A stretch of DNA of 58,239 nt from NCBI RefSeq assembly GCF_002551815.1, contig NZ_NVPR01000074.1, positions 1 through 58,239 on the forward strand, in the 5' to 3' direction. The DNA is from Bacillus sp. AFS098217 (GTDB lineage Bacteria; Bacillota; Bacilli; Bacillales; Bacillaceae_G). The notes beneath the pieces are model-generated. The model did no database searches and had not been told where the DNA came from. It saw nothing but the letters and a program-made list of their open reading frames with translations. The position numbers and the translations under genes are program-made. Each line of letters starts with the position of its first letter. Within the stretch, counting starts at the first letter, position 1. This document shows, in pieces, positions 36,037 to 45,971 of the stretch.

Positions 36037-37320
36037 TTATAGTGTTTCTGATTTTGGAGCAGGGGGTGTAACAGAAGGAGCATTTTCGGGTACTCGTGTT
36101 AGTACAAATCCACCGATAACAAATAGGACGATAACACTTAGTACACCAGCGTTTGTTTTTCCTGTTAATTGAGTTGTTACACCGACCAATACAGGTCCCA
36201 TAATAGCTGCGAATTTACCAAAAATATTATAAAATCCGAAGAATTCATTTGCGGATTCTTTCGGAACTAATTTAGCGAAATAAGAGCGGCTGAGTGCTTG
36301 AATCCCGCCCTGAGAAGTTGCAACAAGCATTGCCAGAATCCAAAAATCTAGTGTTGTTTTTAAGAAATAAGCATATGTGCAAATAATGATATAAATAATA
36401 ATACCGACATATAGCATCTTTTTACCTGTGAATGTTTCAGAGAGTTTTCCATATAACAAGGCGAATGGACAAGCGACAATTTGTGTTACAAACAAAATGA
36501 TAAGTAAGCTTGTTGCACTAATCCCGAGATCTGTTCCATAAGCAGTTGACATGGTAATAATTGTATCAACCCCGTCGATATAGAAAAAGTAAGCGAGTAA
36601 GAATAAAAATACAGTTCTATATTGCTTAATATTTTTAAAAGTAATAGCTAAACGTTTAAAACTCATTGTAATTGGTCTTGGATGCCGTTCAATATAGTGC
36701 GTTTGTTCTACATTTTTAAGCATTGGAATTGTAAATAATCCCCACCAAAGTGCTGTAATTGCAAAGGAAATTTGACTAGCGATGCCGACTGATAATGGAA
36801 TAGCTCCCTTTTGTGCAAGGATAATAAGAGCGATACAAGCGATAAAAGGAATTGTGCTTCCAATATAACCGAGTGCAAAACCGCGTGTTGAAATTCGATC
36901 CATTCTCTCTGCTGATGTTACATCTACTAAGAACGCATCATAAAAAATATTCGCTCCAGCAAATCCAACTAAAGCGAGCATATAGCATCCTAGGAGTAAG
37001 TGCCATTGTGATGTAGGAACAACTGCTAACATGCTTGTAAATATAATGCCGAGTCCAAAAAAGAATGTGAAAAAGCGTTTTTTAAACCCTTTATAATCAG
37101 CAACTGTACCAAGAATAGGAGCAAGAATGGAAATTAAAAGCGTAGAGAAAGAATTCGCATATCCCCAAAAAGCTGTTGAAGTTGCACCTGATAAACCTGC
37201 ATTTTTTGCTGCAGCTTTGAAATAAATCGGAAATATTGCAGTTGTAATGACGAGCGAGTATACCGAGTTTGCCCAGTCATACAATATCCAGCTCTTTTCT
37301 TGCCTGGACATTTTTTTCAT
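36037..37320 (-). CDS. MFS transporter, UMF1 (Atg22-like) family
   Basis: 427 residues, 12 predicted membrane spans. The N-terminal KSWILYDWANSVYSLVITT is the UMF1/Atg22 signature, and APILGTVADYKGFKKRFF contains the MFS loop motif. Fungal Atg22 exports amino acids from the vacuole; bacterial substrates are not known. GGAGGAAC precedes the ATG on the minus strand. It is not visibly linked to the tetR operators, which face the other way. Confidence 0.85.
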   Translation of the reverse strand: MKKMSRQEKSWILYDWANSVYSLVITTAIFPIYFKAAAKNAGLSGATSTAFWGYANSFSTLLISILAPILGTVADYKGFKKRFFTFFFGLGIIFTSMLAVVPTSQWHLLLGCYMLALVGFAGANIFYDAFLVDVTSAERMDRISTRGFALGYIGSTIPFIACIALIILAQKGAIPLSVGIASQISFAITALWWGLFTIPMLKNVEQTHYIERHPRPITMSFKRLAITFKNIKQYRTVFLFLLAYFFYIDGVDTIITMSTAYGTDLGISATSLLIILFVTQIVACPFALLYGKLSETFTGKKMLYVGIIIYIIICTYAYFLKTTLDFWILAMLVATSQGGIQALSRSYFAKLVPKESANEFFGFYNIFGKFAAIMGPVLVGVTTQLTGKTNAGVLSVIVLFVIGGFVLTRVPENAPSVTPPAPKSETL

Positions 37321-37426
37321 AAAATGTTCCTCCTTAAAAATGTTCTAATATTAGTGTACAAAAATAAAAATTTAAAAAAGAGAAACAGAGATAAGTTTTA
37401 CATAACTTTTACATATACACATTTCT

Positions 37427-38740
37427 TTACAATTGAAGTAAATCCTCTATCACAGTTCCGTCTGTCTCACCAAGGTGTAATCCAAGTAATCTGGCAATGG
37501 TAGGGCCTTCATCGATCAATCTCATATATGGAATGGTTGCACCTTGACGAATTCCTTTTCCAGAGGCGATAAAGATTGTTTCATAGTTTGGTTTTGTCGG
37601 AGAATATCCATGTGTACCAAATGTATATTTTTTATTGGAAGTTACATCTTTTTCTGTAATTTCTTTTATAAAATCTCCCGTATAATTTTCAATGAAGTAA
37701 TAGCCCTCTCTTGCTTCTAACATGAAAAGGCAATTTCCATCAGCACCGCGCTCTTTTGCATCTTCATCATGGAGAACAAATTCGATTCCATTTTGTTTAT
37801 CTTGAAGAAGTTCTTCAAGAAGGTGTTGAACCGTTTGGATGGTTTGAGTATCATTTTTATCTTTCACATACACGTAGGCAGAGCCGTCACAGCTTTGACA
37901 ATAGGCTTTCCAACTTGTTAGTTTTCCTTTTTTGTTTACAGAAATTAGTCCTTTTTGATGGAAAAGAACATTTAATTGAATTGCTTTATTTTCACTTAGA
38001 GCACTATGGTCACCAAGAGCAATAATTGTACTGTTTTCGTACATACCACTTTTTTGCAATGCATTGATGATTTGCCCTAGTCGTTCATCATGTCGATGAA
38101 TAGCTGCTTGGGTTTCTTTAGAAGTAAATCCATGATAATGTCTTTGCGTGTCTAAATCTGTAAAGTGTACAAACATAACGTTAGGTTTTTTTGTTTGAAT
38201 GGTATGTACAGCAGAGGCAAGGACAAAATCATCAAGCTCTGGCTGTGACAATCCATTTCTAATATGGCCAAAACGACGATTTAAATCTAGCTGATACAAC
38301 GGGCTTCCGCTAAATAATGAAACAAGAATTTGATTTTGCCACGGTCTGTTTGGAAAGATTTCAGGTAAGTTGTAGTCGATTTTTGCCCTTCCTGTAACTG
38401 GCCATAGGAGAGCAGCAGTCGTTAAATTTGCTTTTCTTGCTTCGTCATATAATGTCGTTCCTTTAATGGAACGGCGGTACCAATGCCAATCTGGTGATTC
38501 TTGGCCAGGCTGAAGTAATGTATTATTTACAACACCATGTTTGTTAGGATAGTTACCAGTGACAATAGTGGCGTGACTTGGATATGTTACAGAAGGATAA
38601 ATAGCTTCTACCTTTTTTGCAATTGCACCTTGTTCTATTAAAGAACGAAAATGAGGAAGTTCTTGTAATATAGGAAAATCTAAAGCTGATAAACAGTCAA
38701 AAGATAAAATAATTACATGATTTGTTAATGGGTTTCCCAT
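37427..38740 (-). CDS. Type I phosphodiesterase/nucleotide pyrophosphatase-like protein
   Basis: 437 residues, alkaline-phosphatase superfamily. Metal ligands and nucleophile: LSFDCLS near residue 14, Thr in YPSVTYPSHATI (about 52), HFTDLDTQRHYHG, ALGDHS and the late THGYSP. No signal peptide, so probably cytosolic. Homologues cleave nucleotide or phospholipid phosphodiesters; the substrate here is unknown. CAGGAGG precedes the ATG on the minus strand. Confidence 0.85.
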   Translation of the reverse strand: MGNPLTNHVIILSFDCLSALDFPILQELPHFRSLIEQGAIAKKVEAIYPSVTYPSHATIVTGNYPNKHGVVNNTLLQPGQESPDWHWYRRSIKGTTLYDEARKANLTTAALLWPVTGRAKIDYNLPEIFPNRPWQNQILVSLFSGSPLYQLDLNRRFGHIRNGLSQPELDDFVLASAVHTIQTKKPNVMFVHFTDLDTQRHYHGFTSKETQAAIHRHDERLGQIINALQKSGMYENSTIIALGDHSALSENKAIQLNVLFHQKGLISVNKKGKLTSWKAYCQSCDGSAYVYVKDKNDTQTIQTVQHLLEELLQDKQNGIEFVLHDEDAKERGADGNCLFMLEAREGYYFIENYTGDFIKEITEKDVTSNKKYTFGTHGYSPTKPNYETIFIASGKGIRQGATIPYMRLIDEGPTIARLLGLHLGETDGTVIEDLLQL

Positions 38741-38896
38741 TGTGTATACCTCCTGATTATATGTAACCTATTATTATATATTACTATTAACACCTAGTTA
38801 TAAAAACTTATATTTGAAGAAAGTTTATTATTTATTTTTTGAATTTTTAAACATATAATATATATTATAGGGAAATGAATGGAAGGAGGGAATGGG

Positions 38897-39181
38897 ATGG
38901 ATGGATTTGAAGTGTTTTTTATAATTGGGGCTGTAACAATTCTCATTGTATTTGCTGTTTCATTTTTATTAAAGAAGCGATTCCCAAAGAGATCATTTGA
39001 TATTATATTTGCACTCATTTTAATTCTTCTTTGTTTAGCTTTCTTTCCAGTTACAATCTTCGCTATTGGCGGATGGGATGGAATGGGTTACGGTATTGCA
39101 TGTTTCTTTGTTTTAGTGGGAACACTTATCGGTATGATTACTCATCAAATCGTAAAACTCTTTCGGAAAACTTATGTATAA
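38897..39181 (+). CDS. YesK-like small membrane protein
   Basis: 94 residues with three membrane spans (IIGAVTILIVFAVSFLL, IIFALILILLCLAFF and GYGIACFFVLVGTLIG). An ATG at 38879 is in frame, but GGAGGG inside that extension is placed six bases before the ATG at 38897. It resembles YesK-type proteins of Bacillus; function unknown. Confidence 0.7.
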   Translation: MDGFEVFFIIGAVTILIVFAVSFLLKKRFPKRSFDIIFALILILLCLAFFPVTIFAIGGWDGMGYGIACFFVLVGTLIGMITHQIVKLFRKTYV

Positions 39182-39293
39182 ATGCAGTATAAAACAGAAA
39201 AAAATGAAAAGAATATATAAAAATAAGAAAAGTAGCTATTGTTTTGAAATAGAATTTATATTATGATATTCAACAAATTTATCTTGTTATAAC

Positions 39294-39518
39294 GATGAAA
39301 AAGGATTAGTACATGTCCCACCTTTTTTGTAGAGAGAGAATCCGTTTGGCTGGAAGATTCTTAAAAAGGCGATATGGAACCTACCTTTGCGTTCTGCATA
39401 TGCAGCGGGAAATTCCCGTTATCAAAAAGAGAGCATGTATAATTTATTTGTGCATGAATCAGGGTGGTAACGCCGGCAAAAGCTCGGTCCCTATTTTGGG
39501 GACACGGGCTTTTTTTAT
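39294..39518 (+). ncRNA. Proline T-box riboswitch
   Basis: Stem I begins with GATTAGTACATG, the typical AGTA element. The probable specifier is CCT (39380-39382, proline) in GGAACCTACC. The T-box AGGGTGGTAACGCCGGC spans 39461-39477; its TGGT can pair with an ACCA tRNA end. A terminator ends it. Uncharged tRNA-Pro should stabilise the antiterminator and raise proS expression. Confidence 0.95.
39478..39518 (+). terminator. T-box-controlled terminator
   Basis: AAAGCTCG and GTCC pair with GGAC and CGGGCTTT, followed by a T run. It lies 20 bases before the proS start. Confidence 0.88.
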
Positions 39519-39538
39519 TTTCTAAAGGAGGAATAGCT

Positions 39539-40969
39539 ATGGCAAAAGAACAGGTACAAGCCATTACAAAAATGGAAGAAGACTTTGCTCAGTGGTATAC
39601 CGATATTGTAAAGAAAGCTGAACTTGTGGATTATTCAAGTGTAAAAGGATGTATGATCTTACGCCCATATGGATACGCATTATGGGAAAATATGCAGAAA
39701 GTGATGGATAAAAAATTAAAAGAGTCTGGTCATGAGAATGTGTATATGCCAATGTTTATTCCAGAGAGTTTACTTCAAAAGGAGAAGGACCACGTGGAAG
39801 GGTTTGCACCTGAGGTAGCGTGGGTTACACATGGAGGAGATGAGAAGTTAGCGGAAAGACTTTGTGTACGTCCAACATCTGAAACGTTATTTTGCGAGCA
39901 TTTTTCAAAAATTGTCCAGTCTTATAACGACTTACCAAAATTATATAATCAATGGTGTTCAGTAGTTCGCTGGGAAAAAACGACGAGACCATTTCTTCGT
40001 ACAACTGAATTTTTATGGCAAGAAGGTCATACAATTCATGAAACGGCAGAGGAATCTCAAAAGGAAACATTAAACATCTTGAATCTATATGCTTCTTTTT
40101 GTGAAGATTACTTAGCTATTCCAGTCATTAAAGGGCAGAAAACAGATAAAGAAAAGTTCGCAGGAGCGAAGGCAACCTATACGATTGAAAGCTTAATGCA
40201 TGATGGAAAAGCGCTTCAAACAGGAACATCTCATAATTTTGGAACGAATTTCTCTGAAGCATTTGATATTAAGTTTTTAGATCGGAATGGGAAATGGCAA
40301 TATGCACATCAAACATCTTGGGGTGTATCAACAAGAATGATCGGTGGATTAATTATGGTCCATAGTGATAATAACGGGTTAGTAATGCCGCCTAAAGTAG
40401 CACCAGTACAAGTTGTTATTGTACCAATTGCGCAGCATAAAGAAGGCGTTCTAGAAAAGGCAACGCAGTTGCAAGGTCGTATTCAAAAAGTTGCTCGTGT
40501 GAAGATGGATGCTAGTAATAAAACGCCTGGATGGAAATTTAATGAGTATGAAATGAAGGGTGTTCCAATTCGATTAGAAGTTGGTCCAAAAGATATTGAA
40601 AAGAACCAAGTAGTACTTGTGAGACGTGATACGAAGGAAAAAGAATTTGTATCCATGAATCAATTAGAAGAACGAATTACAGCGTTACTTGATGAGATTC
40701 ATCATACTTTATTTAATAAAGCAAAGGCGTTTCGTGATGAACACACATATAGTGTTACGACCTTTGAAGAAATGAAGCAAGCAGCTGACGAAAAACAAGG
40801 ATTTATTAAAGCAATGTGGTGTGGTGAGCTAACTTGTGAAGAAAAATTAAAAGAAGAAGCAGGTGTATCATCACGTTGTATACCATTTGAGCAAGAACAG
40901 TTAGCAGGAGAATGTGTATGTTGTGGTAAAAAAGCTGAACATATGGTGTACTGGGGCAAGGCGTACTAA
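39539..40969 (+). CDS. proS: Prolyl-tRNA synthetase, eukaryote/archaeal-like class
   Basis: 476 residues. The enzyme lacks the insertion domain of bacterial-type ProRS, and its end ([17 protein letters not shown]) carries the zinc-type Cys residues and terminal Tyr of the eukaryote/archaeal-like type. Motif 2 is [22 protein letters not shown] (split), and [14 protein letters not shown] holds the motif 3 Arg. It charges tRNA-Pro in the cytosol. A bacterial-type ProRS probably exists elsewhere in B. cereus-group genomes. AAAGGAGG precedes the ATG. Control by a proline T-box fits. Confidence 0.95.
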   Translation: MAKEQVQAITKMEEDFAQWYTDIVKKAELVDYSSVKGCMILRPYGYALWENMQKVMDKKLKESGHENVYMPMFIPESLLQKEKDHVEGFAPEVAWVTHGGDEKLAERLCVRPTSETLFCEHFSKIVQSYNDLPKLYNQWCSVVRWEKTTRPFLRTTEFLWQEGHTIHETAEESQKETLNILNLYASFCEDYLAIPVIKGQKTDKEKFAGAKATYTIESLMHDGKALQTGTSHNFGTNFSEAFDIKFLDRNGKWQYAHQTSWGVSTRMIGGLIMVHSDNNGLVMPPKVAPVQVVIVPIAQHKEGVLEKATQLQGRIQKVARVKMDASNKTPGWKFNEYEMKGVPIRLEVGPKDIEKNQVVLVRRDTKEKEFVSMNQLEERITALLDEIHHTLFNKAKAFRDEHTYSVTTFEEMKQAADEKQGFIKAMWCGELTCEEKLKEEAGVSSRCIPFEQEQLAGECVCCGKKAEHMVYWGKAY

Positions 40970-41030
40970 TGTGCTGGTGTTTAAATTTAGCTTGAGCCGT
41001 ATTCTATTTGAATACATTCCTTAATTAATA

Positions 41031-41262
41031 AACTGGACCTTCATCTGAAACGATATAAATCCATTTTAATTTTTCGACATCTAACTCCCTGCGATGCAGA
41101 ATAAAAAGTAACCTATACTTGTTTGTTCTTTCTGTTTTTCCTTCGCATGTGGCAGAAAAAGGCCATGACCGCTTCTATGCATGAATAGATGCTCTCTCCC
41201 ATCTAAAAAGAGAGGTTTTATGTCGGTTTTTTAATTGATGTATAAGAGATAAAGGTCCAGTT
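41031..41262 (+). terminator. Probable proS terminator interrupted by repeat copy D
   Basis: AACTGGACCTT (41031-41041) and AAGGTCCAGTT (41252-41262) are perfect reverse complements, 210 bases apart, and the right arm runs into ATATTTT. The repeat fills the space between them, so the element appears inserted in the loop of an older terminator hairpin. Confidence 0.7.
41054..41244 (+). repeat. Dispersed repeat, copy D
   Basis: Starts TATAAATCCATTTTAATTTT and ends TTGATGTATA. It shares all internal blocks with the other copies but has about 15-20 extra bases (around TGTCGGTTTTTTAA) before its right end. Confidence 0.82.
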
Positions 41263-41419
41263 ATATTTTATGATAATTGTGAGATTTAACTTGCGAAAAA
41301 TCGTAATCATGCCGGAATGATAGGGGTAATTTCCCACTTCTTACATCCTTATGACTAAATGGTGCGAATGTTTTCATATAATTAGAAATTTATTCTTTTT
41401 TTCAATCGACAAATAATGC

Positions 41420-41470
41420 TACAATAGAATAGAAGAATACAATATTTTCCCATTAGGAAAATACATTGTA
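41420..41470 (+). promoter_or_regulatory. yceC promoter -10 and leader hairpin
   Basis: TACAAT (41420-41425) is a good -10 box; the -35 region is T-rich and unclear. TACAATATTTTCC and GGAAAAT-AC-ATTGTA (41438-41470) then form a 13-bp hairpin just before the ribosome binding site, in the 5' leader. Confidence 0.55.
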
Positions 41471-41486
41471 GAAAGGAAGAAACTTC

Positions 41487-42083
41487 ATGCCTATTATTTT
41501 AGAAAAAGGACAGAAGATTGATTTAACAAAGGGACAACCAGGAGTAGCAAAATTACAGGTTGGCTTAGGATGGGACCCAATGGGGCAATCAGGTGGATTT
41601 CTATCTTCGTTATTTGGAAGTAAACCGAACATTGATTGTGATGCATCCGTGATTATGCTAGAAAATGACCGTTTTGTAAATAAGAATGATCTTGTCTATT
41701 TTGGAAATAAGCTTTCTACTTGTGGAAGCATTATTCATTCAGGTGATAATTTAACAGGTGAAGGAGAAGGCGATGACGAAACAATTTTCGTAGAATTGCA
41801 TAAAGTTCCAAGCCGTATTAATCGTTTAGTATTTGTTGTAAATATTTATGATTGCGTGAATCGTCGTCAAGATTTTGGGATGATTCGCAATGCGTATATT
41901 CGTATTCAAAATCCGCAAACACGTGAAGAATTAGCACGTTATAATTTATCGGAAAATTACGGAGGGAAAACAACGTTAATCGCAGGTGAGATGTATCGTC
42001 ACGGAAGCGAATGGGAGTTTTCTGCAGTTGGTGAAGGAACACAAGATAAGAATTTAAGTGAGATTGTATCACGTTATCAGTAA
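41487..42083 (+). CDS. yceC: TerD-family stress protein (YceC-like)
   Basis: 198 residues, first of three TerD paralogues. [13 protein letters not shown] at the start, DCDASVIML, and the calcium-binding [13 protein letters not shown] are the family signatures. It has an insertion ([13 protein letters not shown]) before the DCDAS strand, as YceC has compared with YceD/YceE. AGGAAG precedes the ATG. TerD proteins bind calcium and protect against envelope and oxidative stress and tellurite. First gene of yceCDEFGH. Confidence 0.9.
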   Translation: MPIILEKGQKIDLTKGQPGVAKLQVGLGWDPMGQSGGFLSSLFGSKPNIDCDASVIMLENDRFVNKNDLVYFGNKLSTCGSIIHSGDNLTGEGEGDDETIFVELHKVPSRINRLVFVVNIYDCVNRRQDFGMIRNAYIRIQNPQTREELARYNLSENYGGKTTLIAGEMYRHGSEWEFSAVGEGTQDKNLSEIVSRYQ

Positions 42084-42106
42084 TACAATTTGAGGAGGAA
42101 TCATAT

Positions 42107-42691
42107 ATGGCATCTATTTCATTAAAAAAAGGACAGAAGGTAGATTTAACAAAAACGAATCCAGGTCTTTCTAAAGTTCTTGTAGGACTTGGTTGGGACA
42201 CAAATCGTTATGATGGACAACATGATTTTGATTTAGATGTTAGCATCTTCTTAGTAGGTGCGAATGGTAAAGTATCAGGACCAGAAGATTTTGTTTTCTA
42301 TAATAATCCAAAGGGTGCAAATGGTTCTGTGGAACATTTAGGAGATAATCGTACAGGTGAAGGAGAAGGCGATGATGAGGCAATTAAAGTAGACTTAAAA
42401 AATGTTCCTTCACACATCGAGCGTATTTGCTTTACCATTACAATTTATGATGGTGAAGGCCGTAGCCAAAACTTTGGACAAGTATCCAACTCTTTCGTAC
42501 GTATTTTAGATGAGGAAAAAAATGCAGAATTAATTCGCTACGATTTAGGAGAAGATTTCTCTATTGAAACAGCAGTAGTAGTAGGTGAATTATATCGTCA
42601 TGCTGGCGATTGGAAGTTTAATGCAATTGGAAGTGGATTCCAAGGCGGATTAGGTGCTTTATGTAACAACTTCGGCTTAGATGTAGAGTAA
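42107..42691 (+). CDS. yceD: TerD-family stress protein (YceD-like)
   Basis: 194 residues. [23 protein letters not shown] and [13 protein letters not shown] mark the TerD fold, and its two calcium sites look intact. GAGGAGG precedes the ATG, 23 bases after yceC. It is closely related to the yceE product and probably forms part of the same calcium-dependent envelope complex with TerC and TelA. Confidence 0.92.
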   Translation: MASISLKKGQKVDLTKTNPGLSKVLVGLGWDTNRYDGQHDFDLDVSIFLVGANGKVSGPEDFVFYNNPKGANGSVEHLGDNRTGEGEGDDEAIKVDLKNVPSHIERICFTITIYDGEGRSQNFGQVSNSFVRILDEEKNAELIRYDLGEDFSIETAVVVGELYRHAGDWKFNAIGSGFQGGLGALCNNFGLDVE

Positions 42692-42763
42692 TAAATGCTA
42701 ATGCCCATCAGTGAATCAGCAGTTTTATTGATGGACACATTTTTTAAGAAGAGGTGAATATAA

Positions 42764-43342
42764 ATGGTTATTCAATTACAAAAAGGACAGAAAATTGATT
42801 TAAGTAAGACAAGCCCAGGTCTTACTAAAGCAGTAATTGGTCTTGGATGGGACATTAAGTCATATGATGGTGGATCTGACTATGATTTAGATGCCTCTGC
42901 CTTTTTATTAGATGCAAATGGAAAATGTACGAAAGAAACAGATTTCATTTTCTATAACAACTTACAATCTCCTTGCGGATCGGTTTTACATACAGGTGAC
43001 AACCGTACAGGTGAAGGAGAAGGCGATGATGAACAACTTGTTGTAGATTTGAAGAAGGTTCCAGCAGATGTTCATAAAATCGCAATTACAGTTACAATTT
43101 ATGATGCGGAAGGCCGCAATCAAAACTTTGGGCAAGTTGCAAATGCATTTGTTCGCTTAGCAAATGAAGAGACAAATGAAGAAGTTCTACGTTTTGATTT
43201 AGGAGAAGATTTCTCCATTGAAACAGCAGTTGTCTTTTGTGAATTATACCGTCATAATGGACAATGGAAGTTTAATGCAGTAGGAAGTGGATTCCAAGGT
43301 GGATTAGGTGCGCTTGTAAGAGCGTATGGCTTGGATGCATAA
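42764..43342 (+). CDS. yceE: TerD-family stress protein (YceE-like)
   Basis: 192 residues, nearest to the YceD-like neighbour. KGQKIDLSKTSPG, YDLDASAFLL and [13 protein letters not shown] are present, and it ends [24 protein letters not shown] precedes the ATG. A strong terminator follows directly, so distal genes are probably expressed at a lower level. Confidence 0.93.
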   Translation: MVIQLQKGQKIDLSKTSPGLTKAVIGLGWDIKSYDGGSDYDLDASAFLLDANGKCTKETDFIFYNNLQSPCGSVLHTGDNRTGEGEGDDEQLVVDLKKVPADVHKIAITVTIYDAEGRNQNFGQVANAFVRLANEETNEEVLRFDLGEDFSIETAVVFCELYRHNGQWKFNAVGSGFQGGLGALVRAYGLDA

Positions 43343-43372
43343 GAAGGAAACGAACCTCGTTTCCTTCTTTTT
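43341..43372 (+). terminator. Internal terminator after yceE
   Basis: AAGAAGGAAACG and CGTTTCCTTCTT pair perfectly and are followed by TTTT, at the yceE stop. Confidence 0.88.
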
Positions 43373-43415
43373 GACCTTTCTATAAATCTAGCAAAGAATA
43401 GGAGATAATAGTAAG

Positions 43416-44204
43416 ATGAGCGTTTTACAAGGAATCCTTGATACGTATGCCCAATTTTTTGATTTGGACATGTGGATTAAAGTATTACAAGATCCAGTAT
43501 CTTGGGGATTAATTGGTACACTTGTTGTACTTGAAGGGTTATTATCTGCTGATAACGCACTTGTGTTAGCGGTAATGGTAAGACATCTTCCAGAAGAAAA
43601 ACGTAAAAAGGCGTTATTTTATGGATTAATTGGTGCATATGCATTCCGATTTATTGCTATCGGAATCGGAATGTTCTTAATTAAATTATGGTGGGTTAAA
43701 GTACTGGGAGCGTTGTATCTTGCATGGCTTTCTATTAAATACTTCATTGATAAACGAAAAGAAGGTAGTGAAGACGAGGAAGCTCATGGCATAAACCAAA
43801 ACGGTCTTCTCGTTAGAATGTTTGGTGTGTTCTGGGGAACGGTTGTAATGGTTGAATTAATGGATATTGCGTTTTCTGTGGACAGTGTTCTTGCAGCCTT
43901 TGGTGTTTCCAATGAAGTTTGGATTCTACTATTAGGCGGAATGCTTGGAATCTTAATGATGCGTGGTATTGCAGGCGTATTTTTAAGATTACTAGAACGT
44001 GTTCCAGAGCTTGAAACGACAGCATATATTTTAATATTAATTATTGCGGCGAAAATGTTCCTGTCTGTATTCGGTATCGAAATGAGTCATACGGTGTTCT
44101 TTATTATTTTAGTTGTGGCATTTGGAGCAACATTTATTTTGCATTATATGCGACAAGGACAAGCCCGAGAAGAGATTGCAGCTACTAAGAAAGAAGATAA
44201 ATAA
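43416..44204 (+). CDS. yceF: TerC-family membrane protein (YceF-like)
   Basis: 262 residues, seven predicted membrane spans. EGLLSADNALVLAVMV and MELMDIAFSVDSVLAAF-type sequence hold the conserved acidic residues of TerC, thought to bind metal ions (manganese in Bacillus TerC proteins). AGGAGA precedes the ATG. It is the membrane partner of the TerD proteins upstream. Confidence 0.93.
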   Translation: MSVLQGILDTYAQFFDLDMWIKVLQDPVSWGLIGTLVVLEGLLSADNALVLAVMVRHLPEEKRKKALFYGLIGAYAFRFIAIGIGMFLIKLWWVKVLGALYLAWLSIKYFIDKRKEGSEDEEAHGINQNGLLVRMFGVFWGTVVMVELMDIAFSVDSVLAAFGVSNEVWILLLGGMLGILMMRGIAGVFLRLLERVPELETTAYILILIIAAKMFLSVFGIEMSHTVFFIILVVAFGATFILHYMRQGQAREEIAATKKEDK

Positions 44205-44207
44205 TTG

Positions 44208-44243
44208 AAATGGGTTTGCTCGTTATGCGAGCGCCCATTTTTT
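44208..44243 (+). terminator. Internal terminator after yceF
   Basis: AAATGGG-GCTC and GAGC-CCCATTT form a stem followed by six T. Confidence 0.85.
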
Positions 44244-44321
44244 ATAACTTAAAATAGTTTATAATAGAAAGATAAGATATTATTTCTTTAAAAAAGTAAA
44301 TGTTTCTGGAGGTGAACTGTC

Positions 44322-45953
44322 GTGTTTTCGCGTTTTACACTTCATCCATATGCATTAAAAGAAGAAGCTGACTTAAAACAATTCGAAATGATTTTAGAAA
44401 AGCGCCCACAGTATGAATTAACAGAGAATGAGATGAAATTTAGCTATATAGCTTGTCGTATTCTTGGTGTTCCAAACGATGTAGACGAATATTTCAATGA
44501 ACTATTTGATTATAGTGAAGCAAAAGGAATTCATGTACTACATGAACAAAATTTGAATAAGGTGATTGATTCTGAAAAACTTCGTCACATTCAAGAAATA
44601 TTCACACTGCATCAAGAGGCACCAAATGGGCTTACTGTAAACAGACTTGTTGCACATTTATCGGGAAAACAATTGTTGCCGAAAGTAGATAATCCTGATT
44701 TACAACATTATATACATACAACATTTATCGCTGTATTGAAATTGTATGAGAAACAACATAATCAATCTTTAAAAACAGAAGGTTTTCGTCGTTTCTTAAT
44801 TGACATAATTAAATTAAGCGAAAATTACGTAGCAAAATGGTTTTCTGCAATTAATTATAAGAAACAAATGCCGCGTATCGTTTGGTACGGTGATGCGAAA
44901 GAGAGTCAGATCTATTTCTTATATTTTCTTATTATGCTCGGATGTGACGTTCTCTACTATCATCCAGAAGGAAAAGATGGTTTTGAAAGCGTTGATGAAG
45001 AAGCTAAGACTTTTGTCGTTTCTCATCCAGGACGCGTTTCATTAGAGCCATTCCCTGATCGGCGTCGTGAGCGTGTTGCAACGGTAGCCTATCAAGCATC
45101 AAAGGAAATTGAACAAGTGCTTCATCATGATAATTCATTATTATACAAACCGTGGCAATTTCGTACGTACACGCCTGTAGCGCGTACGCTGAAGACAACA
45201 TACGATGAACTCTTTATCATTACGAAAGAAAAAGCATTTATACGCCCGACATTCTTTGTGGAAAATAAACATATTTATATTCCATCTTTATTTGCAAAAG
45301 TATCTGGTGTTTCAAAAAATGATAAAGAATATTTCCAGCGTTTGAAGGCTGTCACATCATTCGATAACAGCTTATTACTTAATACATTTCCATTTACAAA
45401 AGAACAAAAAGCAAACTTTCAATTTCATTATCGAGATGCATTAGACCGTGCTGGGAAACTGCATCCAGATCAAATTATGAATAGTCACTGGTGGCCACAT
45501 AAGCGCTTACCTGAAGGTTTGCAGCATGGGATTGCAGAAGCCATCATTCATACGTGTGAAAGTGAACTGTGTAAACCAGTTGGAAAAGAAACAAAACAAG
45601 ATGTAGCACTGTATGTTTTTGCGCAGCTTTCTCAAATTCCACCTCATATTTTAGAGTTACTTGAGAAATTTGATTATTCGCAAGAAGTACCGAAAATTGT
45701 TATATTTAACAATGAAAAGAGTGGAGAATTAACGCGTTCTGATGCGGTCTTATTATTATTTTTAAATCAAATTGGAATTGATGTACTGCACTTCAATCCA
45801 ACAGGAAGAAATGATATTGAACCGTATATTGAAGGAGCAGCATTCGATTCACACTGGCTTGAGGAAGTGAACTTTGATCTTGAATTTCACGGTCCGTCAG
45901 CGTATAAAAATTTATCTCAAACAATAAAAGGGCTATTTCGTCCATTTTTATAA
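44322..45953 (+). CDS. yceG: YceG-family protein of the Ter stress operon
   Basis: 543 residues, GTG start with GGAGGTGA six bases upstream. The protein appears to hold two related halves: PRIVWYGDAKESQIYFLYFLIMLGCDVLYYHPEG (split; near 190) is echoed by PKIVIFNNEKSGELTRSDAVLLLFLNQIGIDVLHFNPTG near 475. This internal duplication fits the YceG family linked to tellurite/toxic anion resistance. It is cytosolic and its activity is unknown. Confidence 0.85.
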   Translation: MFSRFTLHPYALKEEADLKQFEMILEKRPQYELTENEMKFSYIACRILGVPNDVDEYFNELFDYSEAKGIHVLHEQNLNKVIDSEKLRHIQEIFTLHQEAPNGLTVNRLVAHLSGKQLLPKVDNPDLQHYIHTTFIAVLKLYEKQHNQSLKTEGFRRFLIDIIKLSENYVAKWFSAINYKKQMPRIVWYGDAKESQIYFLYFLIMLGCDVLYYHPEGKDGFESVDEEAKTFVVSHPGRVSLEPFPDRRRERVATVAYQASKEIEQVLHHDNSLLYKPWQFRTYTPVARTLKTTYDELFIITKEKAFIRPTFFVENKHIYIPSLFAKVSGVSKNDKEYFQRLKAVTSFDNSLLLNTFPFTKEQKANFQFHYRDALDRAGKLHPDQIMNSHWWPHKRLPEGLQHGIAEAIIHTCESELCKPVGKETKQDVALYVFAQLSQIPPHILELLEKFDYSQEVPKIVIFNNEKSGELTRSDAVLLLFLNQIGIDVLHFNPTGRNDIEPYIEGAAFDSHWLEEVNFDLEFHGPSAYKNLSQTIKGLFRPFL

Positions 45954-45971
45954 GGAAAGGGAGAATAATAC

